From positions 62,001-126,000 of the forward strand of contig CANMSH010000003.1 of assembly GCA_947500525.1 (NCBI GenBank): a DNA stretch of 64,000 nucleotides. The letters run 5' to 3'. The notes below the pieces were generated by a model that saw only the letters and a list, made by a program, of their open reading frames with translations, had not been told where the DNA came from and searched no databases. A program made the translations under genes and the position numbers. Source of the stretch: an uncultured Flavobacteriaceae bacterium (GTDB taxonomy: Bacteria; Bacteroidota; Bacteroidia; Flavobacteriales; Flavobacteriaceae). This document shows positions 1 through 9,267 of this stretch, piece after piece; position 1 is the stretch's first letter, and each line of letters starts with the position of its first letter.

Positions 1-2603
1 TGAAAAAGTATTTTAAGATTGTCTCAAAGCAGATTTTAAAAATTGTCATTGCTCTATTCACTTTAGGTCTTGGAGCCCAAGATTTACCTTTTAATTGTGA
101 TTACAATGCTTATTTGTTCCAGCACAATAACGTCTACGCTATTGATTTGGCTTCAGGTAACTCTTATGCGGTTGCAACCGATGTAACACCTGGTAATATA
201 AATGCCGCAGCCTATAATCCAGCAGATGGGTTTATTTGGGGTTCTCTATCTAGTCCTGCGAAATCTATCGTGAGAATTGGTAAAAATTTTGAAACAACTA
301 CATATTATATTGATGAACTTCCAACGAACAACCGTTATGTTGGAGGCATTAGCTCAACAGGTATTTATCATCTCAAAGGAGGTGGAACAAGCTACTATAG
401 AATTGATTTAAACCCTGATTCTCCTAACTATGGAAACTATATATCCACTCAACAACTGTCTAAAAATATTAGTATTCATGATTGGGCATTCAACGCCGTT
501 GATGGTAATATATATACCGTTGAAAAAGGCACGAATTTATTATATAGAATTGTTCCAGAAACGGGCAATGTTGAAAGCTTAGGTGAAGTACCTATTTTAA
601 CCGGCTTAAATTACACGTATGGAGCTGTTTATTTTGATGTAACTGGAAGTTTTTATGTATCGGCGAATCAAACAGGAACTGTATATAGAATAAGTAATGT
701 TCAAGATATAAATGAATCTAGTTCAATAGCCTCAAATATATTTGCATTTGGGCCATCAAGCTCTAGTAACGATGGGGCACGTTGTCCGACGGCTCCGGTT
801 CCTCAAGAAAATTGTAATAACGGAATTGATGATGACGGTGATGGATTGGTTGATTGTGATGACCCATCTTGTTCGGGTGTATCTTCTTGTCCGGTAATTG
901 AGGCGCCTACAAGTGGAGGAAATAATGGTGGTTTAGAAAGTAATAATAGACTATCAGATCAGATAAATAAAAGAAATTTTAATCGCGTAAAAAGTAACTA
1001 CAAATTCGATGAAAGCAACGCCAAGAGAGTTGTAAGGTCTAGTTTATATGCTAAAAAAACATCAAAATCATCGATCAAAATAAAAGATTTTATTCCTATC
1101 GGTATTATTAATGAAGACTACATTGTAGAATCGTCCCCAATGGATCTATTAAACATAACAAATGCATCAGACGTGTATTCTGTTGACTATATGGACGCTG
1201 GAAATATTGTTGCTTCTATTTTGGCTTTAAAAACAGATGAAGGTGTTTACGAACACACAAAGTATATTTGTGATCGTCTCTTGGGAGCTGAATTAATATC
1301 AGTGTCAACGATAGAAATAAAAGGAAAAAGCTTCATTAAATCAATCATTAAAAACACGGACAACTCAATAGAATATGTTTTGAGCTTCTCGGCTAAAAGA
1401 ATAAATTCTGACAAAGAGTTTTCTATAGAAAGTCATTGGAATCTAGATAAATATACTGGTGATAAACAATTCTATAATTTTCAAATTTGGTCAAATTCAA
1501 TTGATGATTTATTACTATTAAGCACAAAAGTACTCGATCTGTTAGAAATTCAAAGTCCAATAGCTGACTATCAATTATCTAAGCCACCAACAGTTTTCGT
1601 AAAAAAAGGTAAATACGTGAATGGTGGATTAGAATTAGAAATAGTAAATACGAATGCTACACAAGAGATAGTGTTTGACGCGGGACTGAGAGAAACAGAA
1701 ACTAGCGCGATTGAATACGTAAGTTCTATAATTGATTTAGAACAAAAATACATCAGCACATTAAAATTAGAAACAGGTAACTTATTTGATATTGGTTTTA
1801 GAATTGGAGATGGTAAGGAAACTCCAGATGATCTATTTATGTCTGACGGTCCATGGGGAGTAGATGACGTAGCCGAGAGTACAGTAATACGAAATTACAC
1901 TATTGACAAAAATACAAGAACAACCAATGAACTTGATTTTCCTATTGAGAGAAATGTATCTCTAACAGCTGAGACTAAAGAGTATGTTTCTCTTTACAGA
2001 GCGTTGACTCCTCGATTTAAACCTGTAGACCTTTCTGAATTTAATAGTTTGAAGCTAAGAGCAAAGGGTACTGGTGAATTAGAAATTAGAATTATAAAAA
2101 ATGGCATTTCAAATTGGGAGGAACAATTTAATACTTCTATTTCTTTAAGTGAGTCTTATCAAGAATACGACATACCAATGTCTAAGTTTACATCTTCAAT
2201 AGCGTCTAATCTTACATTAAATGATGTTGTTTCAATAGTATTTACTATGAAATCGGTTGACGGTACATTGGTGACAAAAAATCTATCGTTACAAGATTTA
2301 AGTTTTTCAAAGATAAAAACTCTTTCTTTAGATGAGGAAAATTTAAAGGAACTAAATCCAACTGTTGCTCCTAATCCAATGTCACAAAAAGCAACAATTA
2401 CATTTTCATCTTCAAAAAATCACATTGCGAATTTATTTATTTACAATGTATCAGGAAAACTTATAAAGCAGTTAAATTTTGATGTGGTTGTAGGACTCAA
2501 TGAAATGGTCATTGACCGAGAATTATTGACCTCTGGTTTGTACTTTTGTAAAATAGGAAGTCCATTTCATCATTATGACACCATAAAATTGATTGTCAAA
2601 TAA
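1..2603 (+). CDS. T9SS-secreted protein with N-terminal propeller-like domain (5' end cut by one base)
   Basis: The reading frame is open from the first base. The window begins with TG of what is almost certainly an ATG, followed by codons giving MKKYFKIVSKQILKIVIALF and a typical signal peptide, so only one base is missing; an internal TTG at 114 would lose the signal peptide. The N-terminal quarter has repeated short beta-type units (VYAIDLASG, YRIVPETG) as in DUF6923/propeller-like secreted proteins. A Cys/Asp-rich stretch near 820-880 (NGIDDDGDGLVDCDDPSC) is a Ca2+-binding-loop type motif common in secreted Bacteroidota proteins. The last ~80 residues (VAPNPMSQKATI ... LTSGLYFCKI) are a type A type-IX-secretion sorting domain, so the protein should be exported to the surface or medium. 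The central ~500 residues are not recognised. Function unknown. Confidence 0.85.
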   Translation, partial: KKYFKIVSKQILKIVIALFTLGLGAQDLPFNCDYNAYLFQHNNVYAIDLASGNSYAVATDVTPGNINAAAYNPADGFIWGSLSSPAKSIVRIGKNFETTTYYIDELPTNNRYVGGISSTGIYHLKGGGTSYYRIDLNPDSPNYGNYISTQQLSKNISIHDWAFNAVDGNIYTVEKGTNLLYRIVPETGNVESLGEVPILTGLNYTYGAVYFDVTGSFYVSANQTGTVYRISNVQDINESSSIASNIFAFGPSSSSNDGARCPTAPVPQENCNNGIDDDGDGLVDCDDPSCSGVSSCPVIEAPTSGGNNGGLESNNRLSDQINKRNFNRVKSNYKFDESNAKRVVRSSLYAKKTSKSSIKIKDFIPIGIINEDYIVESSPMDLLNITNASDVYSVDYMDAGNIVASILALKTDEGVYEHTKYICDRLLGAELISVSTIEIKGKSFIKSIIKNTDNSIEYVLSFSAKRINSDKEFSIESHWNLDKYTGDKQFYNFQIWSNSIDDLLLLSTKVLDLLEIQSPIADYQLSKPPTVFVKKGKYVNGGLELEIVNTNATQEIVFDAGLRETETSAIEYVSSIIDLEQKYISTLKLETGNLFDIGFRIGDGKETPDDLFMSDGPWGVDDVAESTVIRNYTIDKNTRTTNELDFPIERNVSLTAETKEYVSLYRALTPRFKPVDLSEFNSLKLRAKGTGELEIRIIKNGISNWEEQFNTSISLSESYQEYDIPMSKFTSSIASNLTLNDVVSIVFTMKSVDGTLVTKNLSLQDLSFSKIKTLSLDEENLKELNPTVAPNPMSQKATITFSSSKNHIANLFIYNVSGKLIKQLNFDVVVGLNEMVIDRELLTSGLYFCKIGSPFHHYDTIKLIVK

Positions 2604-2654
2604 ATTAATAATATTACAAAAGGTATTATTGAAATATCATTAGTACATCTAAAA

Positions 2655-2696
2655 AAGCGGTAGATAAGTAATTTTAAGAATACTTATCTACCGCTT
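2655..2696. terminator. Perfect 16-bp hairpin after the T9SS gene
   Basis: Arms 2655-2670 and 2681-2696 are exact reverse complements (AAGCGGTAGATAAGTA) around a 10-nt AT-rich loop. The hairpin sits between two convergent genes. There is no good U-run on the plus side (CTTCTTG), so it may be a bidirectional terminator or simply an RNA 3'-end stabiliser. The repeat is seen directly; its function is inferred. Confidence 0.6.
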
Positions 2697-2881
2697 CTTC
2701 TTGTCAAAGCATTTGTTTCATAAAACTATTTGGTTCAAACCACGAGGAAAGTAATTCTTTAAGAGAATTTCTAATCGATGAATACGCATTATTTCAACAA
2801 GAGTATTTACTAAACGAAAGAATTAAGTCATTATCGAGGGCTTTAATTCCACCATCGGACTTAATTATTATAAGAGAATGA
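2678..2881 (+). pseudogene. Possible gene remnant without a start codon
   Basis: A plus-strand frame is open from 2678 to a TGA at 2879-2881 and translates from about 2723 as KLFGSNHEESNSLREFLIDE, then a glutamate/leucine-rich stretch ending SDLIIIRE. The composition looks like real helical protein rather than random AT-rich translation. No ATG or plausible start lies in the frame, and it is separated from the upstream gene by the hairpin and a TAA at 2675-2677. It could be the tail of a decayed gene or chance. The rest of the intergenic stretch 2882-2960 shows nothing. Confidence 0.22.
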
Positions 2882-2960
2882 TTCTCATACTCGTATGAAG
2901 GTAATAAGTGCACAACAACATAAAATTTAGTGACAAATATAAAAGTTAAGGTTTAAAACA

Positions 2961-5018
2961 TTACTCAAATACATTCTTATTGGTTGGTATGTACCACTTG
3001 AATCTCACCCCTAGTTCGGTATATTTAAATCCGGCTGCAGTTACTGAAGCTATATTACTATTTGTTGCATAAAAATTTAACAAACTTCCACCTGCAAATT
3101 TATAGCCTATTTTTGTCTGTATTCTATAAGTGTTCTGCTTTTCGTTTTCATCAATAAATTGATAACCAGTTGCCAAATTTGCTCCGTAGAACCAATTAGA
3201 CTCTTTCGCAATGTCCTCATCTTTTAAAAGATCAACGAATATTTCAACAGCATTGAAATTTTCTGGGCTAAAATATATCGTTGGAACCTGATTCTTGAAA
3301 GTAATATTTTGATAATTAATTCCAGCTTTTAAAATGGGCTTACTCAAAATATTATAGTATAATGACGTAAACAATAAGTTACGTGTATTATTATCGTTTT
3401 GAGTCGTAAAATAGTACTGAGTATACCAACCTAGATTAAAATTGGTACTTAGGTTATAATTCACATAAAAGTTATCCTGTACAATTTCACGAGCAAGAAG
3501 ATCAGCGTTAAAACTTTCAATCGTTCTTTTATATCCAATATCTAAAACCTGTAGCTTAAAAGGTTTGATTTTAAATGATACATCTGATAAAATACGATTA
3601 TACTTATTCTGTTCTGCATTTGTAATATTAAGACCAAGCAATCCCTTAAATGAAATAGATGGATTTAGCTGATACTCAAAACCGGTGTTAAAAGTATTTG
3701 CTGTTGCTTTATTCTCAGACAATCTATTTCTAGTCGTTCTAAAAGTAAAGTCTCCCAGCAATTTAAACTTTGTTGAGACGGGGTATTTTATAGTATTTGT
3801 TAGTGCAATGGCAGAGTTATCTCCATTATCAAAACTATATGCAAATGTATGTTCTGCAAAAGGCGTAAAACTTTCTTCTAGCTTTCTGACAAAGTATAAA
3901 GCATCCTTTTGGTTATCATAATAAGTCAACGTTTTTTTTGCAGCAGTATAAGCCTTATCATAAGAACCTATTGCTTTCAAAGCGTTTGCGCTACCCAAAT
4001 TACCATCGAAAGATGCTACATCATTTTTCAGAATTTGTTCATAGTCTTTAAGACTCTCCTTAAAGTTACTTTTATAAACGTTGAGAGTAGCCCTTAAAGC
4101 CATCGCCCAATTTTCATTTATATTATCTCTATTGATCTCCTTAACAAGCAAAGTAGCCGGTGCGTACTTCTTATTCCAAATTAAAGCTTGGGCATATCTT
4201 TCTTTCGTTTGATTGATTATATATTGATCTGAAATGGATTCTATCTGTCCGTAAGCCTCTTCACTGAGAATTAGCGCCTTTTTCTCAAAACCTTTTAAAT
4301 GATTTAACAATGATAAACCATTCAACTTTATGACATCATTCAACTTTGAGGTAGGCAGACGCTTATAAGTATCTATAGCTTCATCAAACTGATTAGAATT
4401 TATATAAACGTTTGCTAGACTTAATAGGGTTTCCTTGTCATTTTTAAACTCTACCAAGTTGTTTTCTAAAATCTTAACAGCTTCTGAATATTTTTGCCTT
4501 TTTAAATACTCATTTGCCTGACCTAAGCGTACATACTTTTTCGATATTAACGCGTTATTATTTCCAGGAGAAACTTTAAGGGCTTTATCAATATAAATTA
4601 AAGCTTCATCGAACTCTTGTAAATTAGACAGAGTATTAGCATAACCCAACAAGGCCCCAAAACTACTAGGGTTTTCATCAAGTAAAGTTTTATAATAAGG
4701 CTTGGCTCTTGAGAACTCTTTGTTCCATAATAATGATTCGGCATAGTTTAGCTTCATTTCATAGTCATTGGGATACTCCTGTATCAATTTAGTAAAAAGT
4801 GTAACTGCCTTTTGAGAATTTCCATTAAGCCCCACTGCCCTACCATAACACAATTTTGCAGTTCTATTAGCTGGAAATTCCTCTAATATGCCAGAAAAAT
4901 ATTTTTCTGCTTGTGCATACTTTCCACTTTCTAAATAATTAAAACCTTCTTTCATGTCTTGCGCATTTAAACAAGCACAAAAAAATAGTAAAATACAGCA
5001 TATCAAACGGTTAATCAT
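2961..5018 (-). CDS. TPR-repeat protein with C-terminal outer-membrane beta-barrel (exopolysaccharide export candidate)
   Basis: 685 residues. The signal peptide MINRLICCILLFFCACLNAQ is followed by degenerate TPR units to about residue 390 (for example YLESGKYAQAEKYFSGILEE). The last ~290 residues alternate as amphipathic beta strands ending in an aromatic-rich strand, as expected of an outer-membrane barrel. The architecture TPR scaffold plus porin is that of PelB, PgaA and BcsC, which guide exopolysaccharide across the periplasm and outer membrane; YaiO-type barrels are another relative. It is divergent from the STAS/RR-GT2/flippase/GT4 gene group, which supports an export role. The exact family is not certain, and no polysaccharide can be named from sequence. 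Confidence 0.7.
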   Translation of the reverse strand: MINRLICCILLFFCACLNAQDMKEGFNYLESGKYAQAEKYFSGILEEFPANRTAKLCYGRAVGLNGNSQKAVTLFTKLIQEYPNDYEMKLNYAESLLWNKEFSRAKPYYKTLLDENPSSFGALLGYANTLSNLQEFDEALIYIDKALKVSPGNNNALISKKYVRLGQANEYLKRQKYSEAVKILENNLVEFKNDKETLLSLANVYINSNQFDEAIDTYKRLPTSKLNDVIKLNGLSLLNHLKGFEKKALILSEEAYGQIESISDQYIINQTKERYAQALIWNKKYAPATLLVKEINRDNINENWAMALRATLNVYKSNFKESLKDYEQILKNDVASFDGNLGSANALKAIGSYDKAYTAAKKTLTYYDNQKDALYFVRKLEESFTPFAEHTFAYSFDNGDNSAIALTNTIKYPVSTKFKLLGDFTFRTTRNRLSENKATANTFNTGFEYQLNPSISFKGLLGLNITNAEQNKYNRILSDVSFKIKPFKLQVLDIGYKRTIESFNADLLAREIVQDNFYVNYNLSTNFNLGWYTQYYFTTQNDNNTRNLLFTSLYYNILSKPILKAGINYQNITFKNQVPTIYFSPENFNAVEIFVDLLKDEDIAKESNWFYGANLATGYQFIDENEKQNTYRIQTKIGYKFAGGSLLNFYATNSNIASVTAAGFKYTELGVRFKWYIPTNKNVFE

Positions 5019-5168
5019 AGCGTAACTTTTAATTATTGCAAGTTAAGTATATAAAAGGAATCTTTCATCGACAGCGATTGTCGTTTGGTCGAAAGAACAA
5101 TTGCAAATCATCAAGATCTTTGCAATTTTGAATTAAGAAAAAGAAAAATAAATTAAAAAAAATAAGCT
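5019..5168. promoter_or_regulatory. Divergent intergenic control region with CGACA-N5-TGTCG inverted repeat
   Basis: This 150-bp gap separates the TPR-barrel gene (minus) from the STAS gene (plus). At 5069-5083 there is an inverted repeat CGACAGCGATTGTCG, followed by GGTCGAAAG. The heptamer TCGACAG recurs at 15144-15150 in front of the other minus-strand exopolysaccharide operon, inside a TGTCGACA palindrome. This suggests a shared regulator. No clean TAnnTTTG promoter was found here. Confidence 0.35.
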
Positions 5169-5447
5169 ATGGAATTAGAAATTAAAAGAATTAAAGAAGT
5201 CTTCTATTTAAAAGGTAATTTGAACAAATCTACGTTGTCTTATTTAAAAAGTCATTTTAGCTATACCGTTGATTTAGGGCCTAATATCATCATAAACATT
5301 AAAGAAGTTAAGAAAATTGATACTTATGGAGTAAAAGTTCTAGAAGAATTATATGAACAGATTTCATGTATGAATCAACGACTTTGTATTACAGGTTTAC
5401 AGTTTAATCAACTACGTAGAACAGATAATAAACGTCTTACGGCTTAA
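5169..5447 (+). CDS. Stand-alone STAS-domain protein
   Basis: 92 residues with the pattern of a STAS domain: beta strand (EVFYLKGNL), a strand ending at the conserved turn (NIIINIKEVKKIDTYGVKVL, where the Asp-Thr-Tyr-Gly stands at the usual D-S/T-x-G site before helix 2), and a final strand (RLCITGL). STAS proteins are anti-sigma-antagonist-like switches, often controlled by Ser/Thr phosphorylation at that site; here the position is Thr. No kinase or phosphatase partner is adjacent. It precedes the receiver-glycosyltransferase fusion by 182 bp. A role in post-translational control of polysaccharide synthesis is an inference from context. Confidence 0.6.
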   Translation: MELEIKRIKEVFYLKGNLNKSTLSYLKSHFSYTVDLGPNIIINIKEVKKIDTYGVKVLEELYEQISCMNQRLCITGLQFNQLRRTDNKRLTA

Positions 5448-5629
5448 TAAATTTTGCTCGATCCTTTTACGGTTTTTCCACAAAAAATACGTGATTAAAC
5501 CACAAAGATTTACACGCTCTTAACACATTATTAATGAGAAAGATACGTTTCATATATGATTCACATATCACTCATTATAGTTGATATACATAACAGTTTA
5601 TAAGTTTCGATTTATTAAAAAAAATAATT

Positions 5630-6775
5630 ATGAAAATACTAGCAATAGATGATCAGCAATTAATTCTTCTTTCACTAGAAAAGCACCTAGGAGATTTAGG
5701 TTACCTCGTTAAGACAGCGACCAACGGATTAGAAGGGATACGACTTTTTGAAAGTTTCAAACCCGATTTAGTCATTGTAGATATCAATATGGATGGTATG
5801 TCTGGTTTAGACGTCGTTAAAGTTATACGTCAATCGAAAAAGTCTGAGATTCCAATTTTAGTAATGTCGGGGAATACTCGTGAAGATATTATAGTATGCG
5901 GCTTTCACTTAGGGGCCGACGACTATATGAAGAAACCTGTAAGCTTAAACGAAATATCAGCACGTGTAAAAAGAATTATTGGCGCTCCAAAAAATCCTAA
6001 TTTTCAAAGCTTTAAAGATAAATTCAAAACTAAGCTTCTTCAAGAAAATTGTGTTGGTGTAGTAATACCATGTTATAACGAGGAAGAACGTCTTTCGAGT
6101 AAGGAATTTATTGATTTTATAGACAGTAATTTAGGCTATCATTTATGTTTTGTGAATGACGGAAGTAAAGATAACACCTTAGACGTATTAGAAAAACTGA
6201 GAGAAGGAAGAGAAGATTACATTAGTATTCATGATTGTGAACAAAATGGTGGTAAAGGAGAAGCCGTTAGACAAGGTATGCTTCGTTTAGTGAAAGACAA
6301 GCAATTAGATTTCATAGGATTTTTGGATGCCGATTTATCTACAGATTTTAAGGATTTCGATGATTTGGTGAAAACTATTAGTACATCTGATTTTAAAATT
6401 GTTAGTGGGTCGAGAATGTCGAGAATGGGTGCGAATATTACAAAAGAATCTGCACGCAAAATCATTAGTCAAACCATAAACTTCATTATCAGAAAAATAC
6501 TTGGCATGAGCTTTAACGACACGCAATGTGGAGCGAAAATAATGCGTCGCGAAATCGTCACAGAAATTTTTAAAGAAAAGTTCATTACGAGATGGATTTT
6601 CGATGTAGAAATTTTCAAACGAATGCGAATTAAATACGGTAAAGAAAATGCCATTTCTATGATATGCGAGCAACCATTAAAAAAATGGATACATGCAGAT
6701 GGTTCTAAGCTTTCAATGAAGGATTCTATAAAAATTGTTGGGCAACTCGCGCAAATTGCTGTGCATTACAGATAA
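5630..6775 (+). CDS. Response-regulator receiver fused to a GT2 glycosyltransferase
   Basis: 381 residues in one uninterrupted frame. Residues 1-120 are a complete CheY-like receiver: acidic pair D7/D8, phospho-acceptor D51 (VIVDINMDGMSG), S80 (VMSGN) and K102 (KKP). Residues ~141-381 are a GT-A fold family 2 glycosyltransferase of the dolichol-phosphate-mannose synthase-like type: GVVIPCYNEEERL, FVNDGSKDNT, NGGKGEAVRQG, and a DxD motif at D233/D235 (FLDADLS). No transmembrane segment is evident. The flippase follows after 15 bp and then the GT4 gene, so this is an operon. A glycosyltransferase carrying its own phosphorylation input would let a histidine kinase set polysaccharide output directly; that is inference. 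Confidence 0.85.
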   Translation: MKILAIDDQQLILLSLEKHLGDLGYLVKTATNGLEGIRLFESFKPDLVIVDINMDGMSGLDVVKVIRQSKKSEIPILVMSGNTREDIIVCGFHLGADDYMKKPVSLNEISARVKRIIGAPKNPNFQSFKDKFKTKLLQENCVGVVIPCYNEEERLSSKEFIDFIDSNLGYHLCFVNDGSKDNTLDVLEKLREGREDYISIHDCEQNGGKGEAVRQGMLRLVKDKQLDFIGFLDADLSTDFKDFDDLVKTISTSDFKIVSGSRMSRMGANITKESARKIISQTINFIIRKILGMSFNDTQCGAKIMRREIVTEIFKEKFITRWIFDVEIFKRMRIKYGKENAISMICEQPLKKWIHADGSKLSMKDSIKIVGQLAQIAVHYR

Positions 6776-6790
6776 GAACATCTCGCGTAA

Positions 6791-8083
6791 ATGATAAAAT
6801 TGCTATCGAAAATAAAAACCAAGAGAATAACTCCTGAGCAATACTTTATGCTCAGTGTTTTTCTCGTGAATGGTGGAAACTATCTTTACAATTTAATACT
6901 CGGTAGAATACTCGGACCTGAACAATTCGCAGATGCCGCTGTGCTCGTTACCTTCTTATTAGTACTATCTTTTTTAGCTATGACTTATCAATTAGTCACT
7001 GCAAAGTTTTCGGTACTCCTAGATCAAAGTTCTTTACACATTTTTATTGCACGAATGTATAAATCAGGAACAATTACGGGAATTATTCTCGGAATTCTTA
7101 TCATCATATTTGCGAGTTACCTGCAGGATTTATTTAACACTACCTCAGATCGCATGTTTGTAATCTTCGGATTAGGGGTTCCCTTCTATTTTATAATGAG
7201 TGTTAACAGAGGTATCTATCAAGGTAAGAAACACTATAAACCACTTTCAATTACGTATCAAACTGAGATGCTCAGTCGTTTGCTTATTACTATGGCAATA
7301 CTTTACACTATAAACATTCAGTCATCTATTGCGGTGGCTATAGGAATTCTAATTTCTTTTGTGTTCGGTTTATATCCAATTCAACTTCATAAGATCTCCT
7401 TGGGCGTCAAGAAAATTCTTCATACATCCGACAAGGTCAAAATTCGAAATTTCTTCATATTAACAGGGTTTTATGAGCTCACTCAAATTATTATTAACAA
7501 CAGTGACATTTTAATGGTTAAACATTATTTCGTTTCTTTTGACGCAGGATTGTATGCTTCTCTAGCTCTCATAGGGCGCGTTGTATATTTTATAGCTTGG
7601 ATGTTTGTGATGCTATTATTACCGACAGTAGTTTCGCTAAAAAAGGAAGGAAAAGAAACAGCCTCAGTTTTGTTCAAATATATTGGATATATAATCTCCA
7701 TTTCAAGCGTAATAGTTATTGCTTGTTTTCTATTTCCTAACGAAATTATCCTACTGCTTTTCGGAGGTAGTTATACCGCAATGGCTCCTTTATTATATAA
7801 ATACGCGATTGCCACTTCTTTATTCGCCATATCTAACATTTTTGCTTATTATTATTTATCATTAGATAAATATATTCCTGTGATCTTATCAGGAATATTA
7901 GGTATGCTCCAAATAGGATTAATTGCTATGTTTCACAACAACCTAGCTCAGGTTGTTCATATGCAAATTATCGCCATGATCATATTACTCTTTGTGCAAT
8001 TAATCTATTTTTTTAAAAATAGTCATCAAGAAAGAACCTCTGCACTTAATAAAAATTCAAACAATACTTCAAATAAGAAATAG
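6791..8083 (+). CDS. Wzx-like oligosaccharide flippase / polysaccharide biosynthesis membrane protein
   Basis: 430 residues with about 12 predicted membrane helices; the N-terminal motif YNLILGRILGPEQFADAAVL is typical of the polysaccharide-synthase/MOP (Wzx, MATE-related) superfamily. PelG belongs to the same superfamily. It lies between the receiver-GT2 gene and a GT4 gene (2-bp gap to the latter), so it probably moves a lipid-linked intermediate or a polymer across the inner membrane. Substrate unknown. Confidence 0.8.
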   Translation: MIKLLSKIKTKRITPEQYFMLSVFLVNGGNYLYNLILGRILGPEQFADAAVLVTFLLVLSFLAMTYQLVTAKFSVLLDQSSLHIFIARMYKSGTITGIILGILIIIFASYLQDLFNTTSDRMFVIFGLGVPFYFIMSVNRGIYQGKKHYKPLSITYQTEMLSRLLITMAILYTINIQSSIAVAIGILISFVFGLYPIQLHKISLGVKKILHTSDKVKIRNFFILTGFYELTQIIINNSDILMVKHYFVSFDAGLYASLALIGRVVYFIAWMFVMLLLPTVVSLKKEGKETASVLFKYIGYIISISSVIVIACFLFPNEIILLLFGGSYTAMAPLLYKYAIATSLFAISNIFAYYYLSLDKYIPVILSGILGMLQIGLIAMFHNNLAQVVHMQIIAMIILLFVQLIYFFKNSHQERTSALNKNSNNTSNKK

Positions 8084-8085
8084 TT

Positions 8086-9267
8086 ATGAAATTAGCATTA
8101 GTAACAGCATATCCCCCTAGTAAAGTTACCTTGAACGAATATGCGTACCATTTAGTTAAATATTTTAGGCAAAAAAGTGAAGTTTCTGAAATAATTTTAC
8201 TCACCGATTATACAAATGATAAAAAAGATATTTTATTTACCGAAGATGGTTTTAAAATAACTGTAAAGGAGTGCTGGAAATTTAACAGTCATAAGAATAT
8301 CATTAGTATTACAAAGGCTATAAATCAAACAAAACCAGACGCAATACTTTTCAACTTGCAGTTCATGAAATTTGGTGACAAAAAAATTGCCGCAGCATTA
8401 GGTCTATTAGTACCATGGATTTGTAAAATGAAGAAAATCCCAACTATTGCACTTCTCCATAATATTTTAGAACAGGTTGATTTGGATACGGCAGGTTTCA
8501 CTAACAATAAAATTCTTCAAAAGATGTATAATTTTATTGGAACTCTACTGACGAAATTTATTTTAAAAGCGGATATTGTTGCGTTGACCATGCCTAAATA
8601 TGTCGAAATTTTAAAACAAAAATACAAGGCCAACAACGTTGTCAATATTCCTCATGGCACTTTTGAAATTCCTGAAGAGCCTTCTTATGGCTTGGCTCCT
8701 GGTTCCATGAAAGTAATGACATTTGGGAAATTTGGTACCTATAAAAAAGTTGAGATCTTAATTGAAGCAGTAGAAAAAACACGAAAAAAAACAGGTCTAG
8801 ATATCGAAATTGTAATTGCAGGTACAGATAATCCCAACGTACCGGGTTATTTGGCAGCAGTAGAGAAAAAATACATTGATGTACCAAAACTATCTTTTAC
8901 AGGATATGTAGAGGAAAACGATGTGGCTCGAATATTTCAAGAAAGTGCCGTTGTTGTTTTTCCATATACTTCTACCACAGGAAGTTCTGGTGTTCTTCAT
9001 CAAGCTGGAAGTTATGGTAAAGCGGTGATCATGCCAAATCTAGGTGATTTAGCACTTTTGGTGGAAGATGAAGGATATAAAGGTGAATTTTTTGAGCCAA
9101 ACAACGTGGATAGCTTAGCTGAAGGAATTGAAAATATTTTAACAAACGATCTCTACAGAAGAAACCTTGGAAAAGCTAATTATAAAGCCGCAACTTCTTT
9201 ACCTATGAGTCATATTACTGATTTATACATTCAAAAATTTCAACAGATAATGCAAATTAATGAGTAA
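8086..9267 (+). CDS. GT4-family glycosyltransferase
   Basis: 393 residues with GT-B layout. The N-terminal half is Rossmann-like (MKLALVTAYPPSKVTLNEYA). The C-terminal half has the GT4 signature elements: NIPHGT, a donor-site strand MKVMTFGKFGTYKKVE, IVIAGTDNPNVPGY, LSFTGYVEENDVARIF, and VVVFPYTSTTGSSGVLHQAGSYGKAV with the usual Gly-rich acceptor loop (the canonical E-x7-E is replaced by SSGVLHQAGSYG). Cytoplasmic. It starts 2 bp after the flippase and ends overlapping by 11 bp the convergent GH5-like gene. Role: adds sugars in exopolysaccharide assembly (inference). Confidence 0.85.
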   Translation: MKLALVTAYPPSKVTLNEYAYHLVKYFRQKSEVSEIILLTDYTNDKKDILFTEDGFKITVKECWKFNSHKNIISITKAINQTKPDAILFNLQFMKFGDKKIAAALGLLVPWICKMKKIPTIALLHNILEQVDLDTAGFTNNKILQKMYNFIGTLLTKFILKADIVALTMPKYVEILKQKYKANNVVNIPHGTFEIPEEPSYGLAPGSMKVMTFGKFGTYKKVEILIEAVEKTRKKTGLDIEIVIAGTDNPNVPGYLAAVEKKYIDVPKLSFTGYVEENDVARIFQESAVVVFPYTSTTGSSGVLHQAGSYGKAVIMPNLGDLALLVEDEGYKGEFFEPNNVDSLAEGIENILTNDLYRRNLGKANYKAATSLPMSHITDLYIQKFQQIMQINE

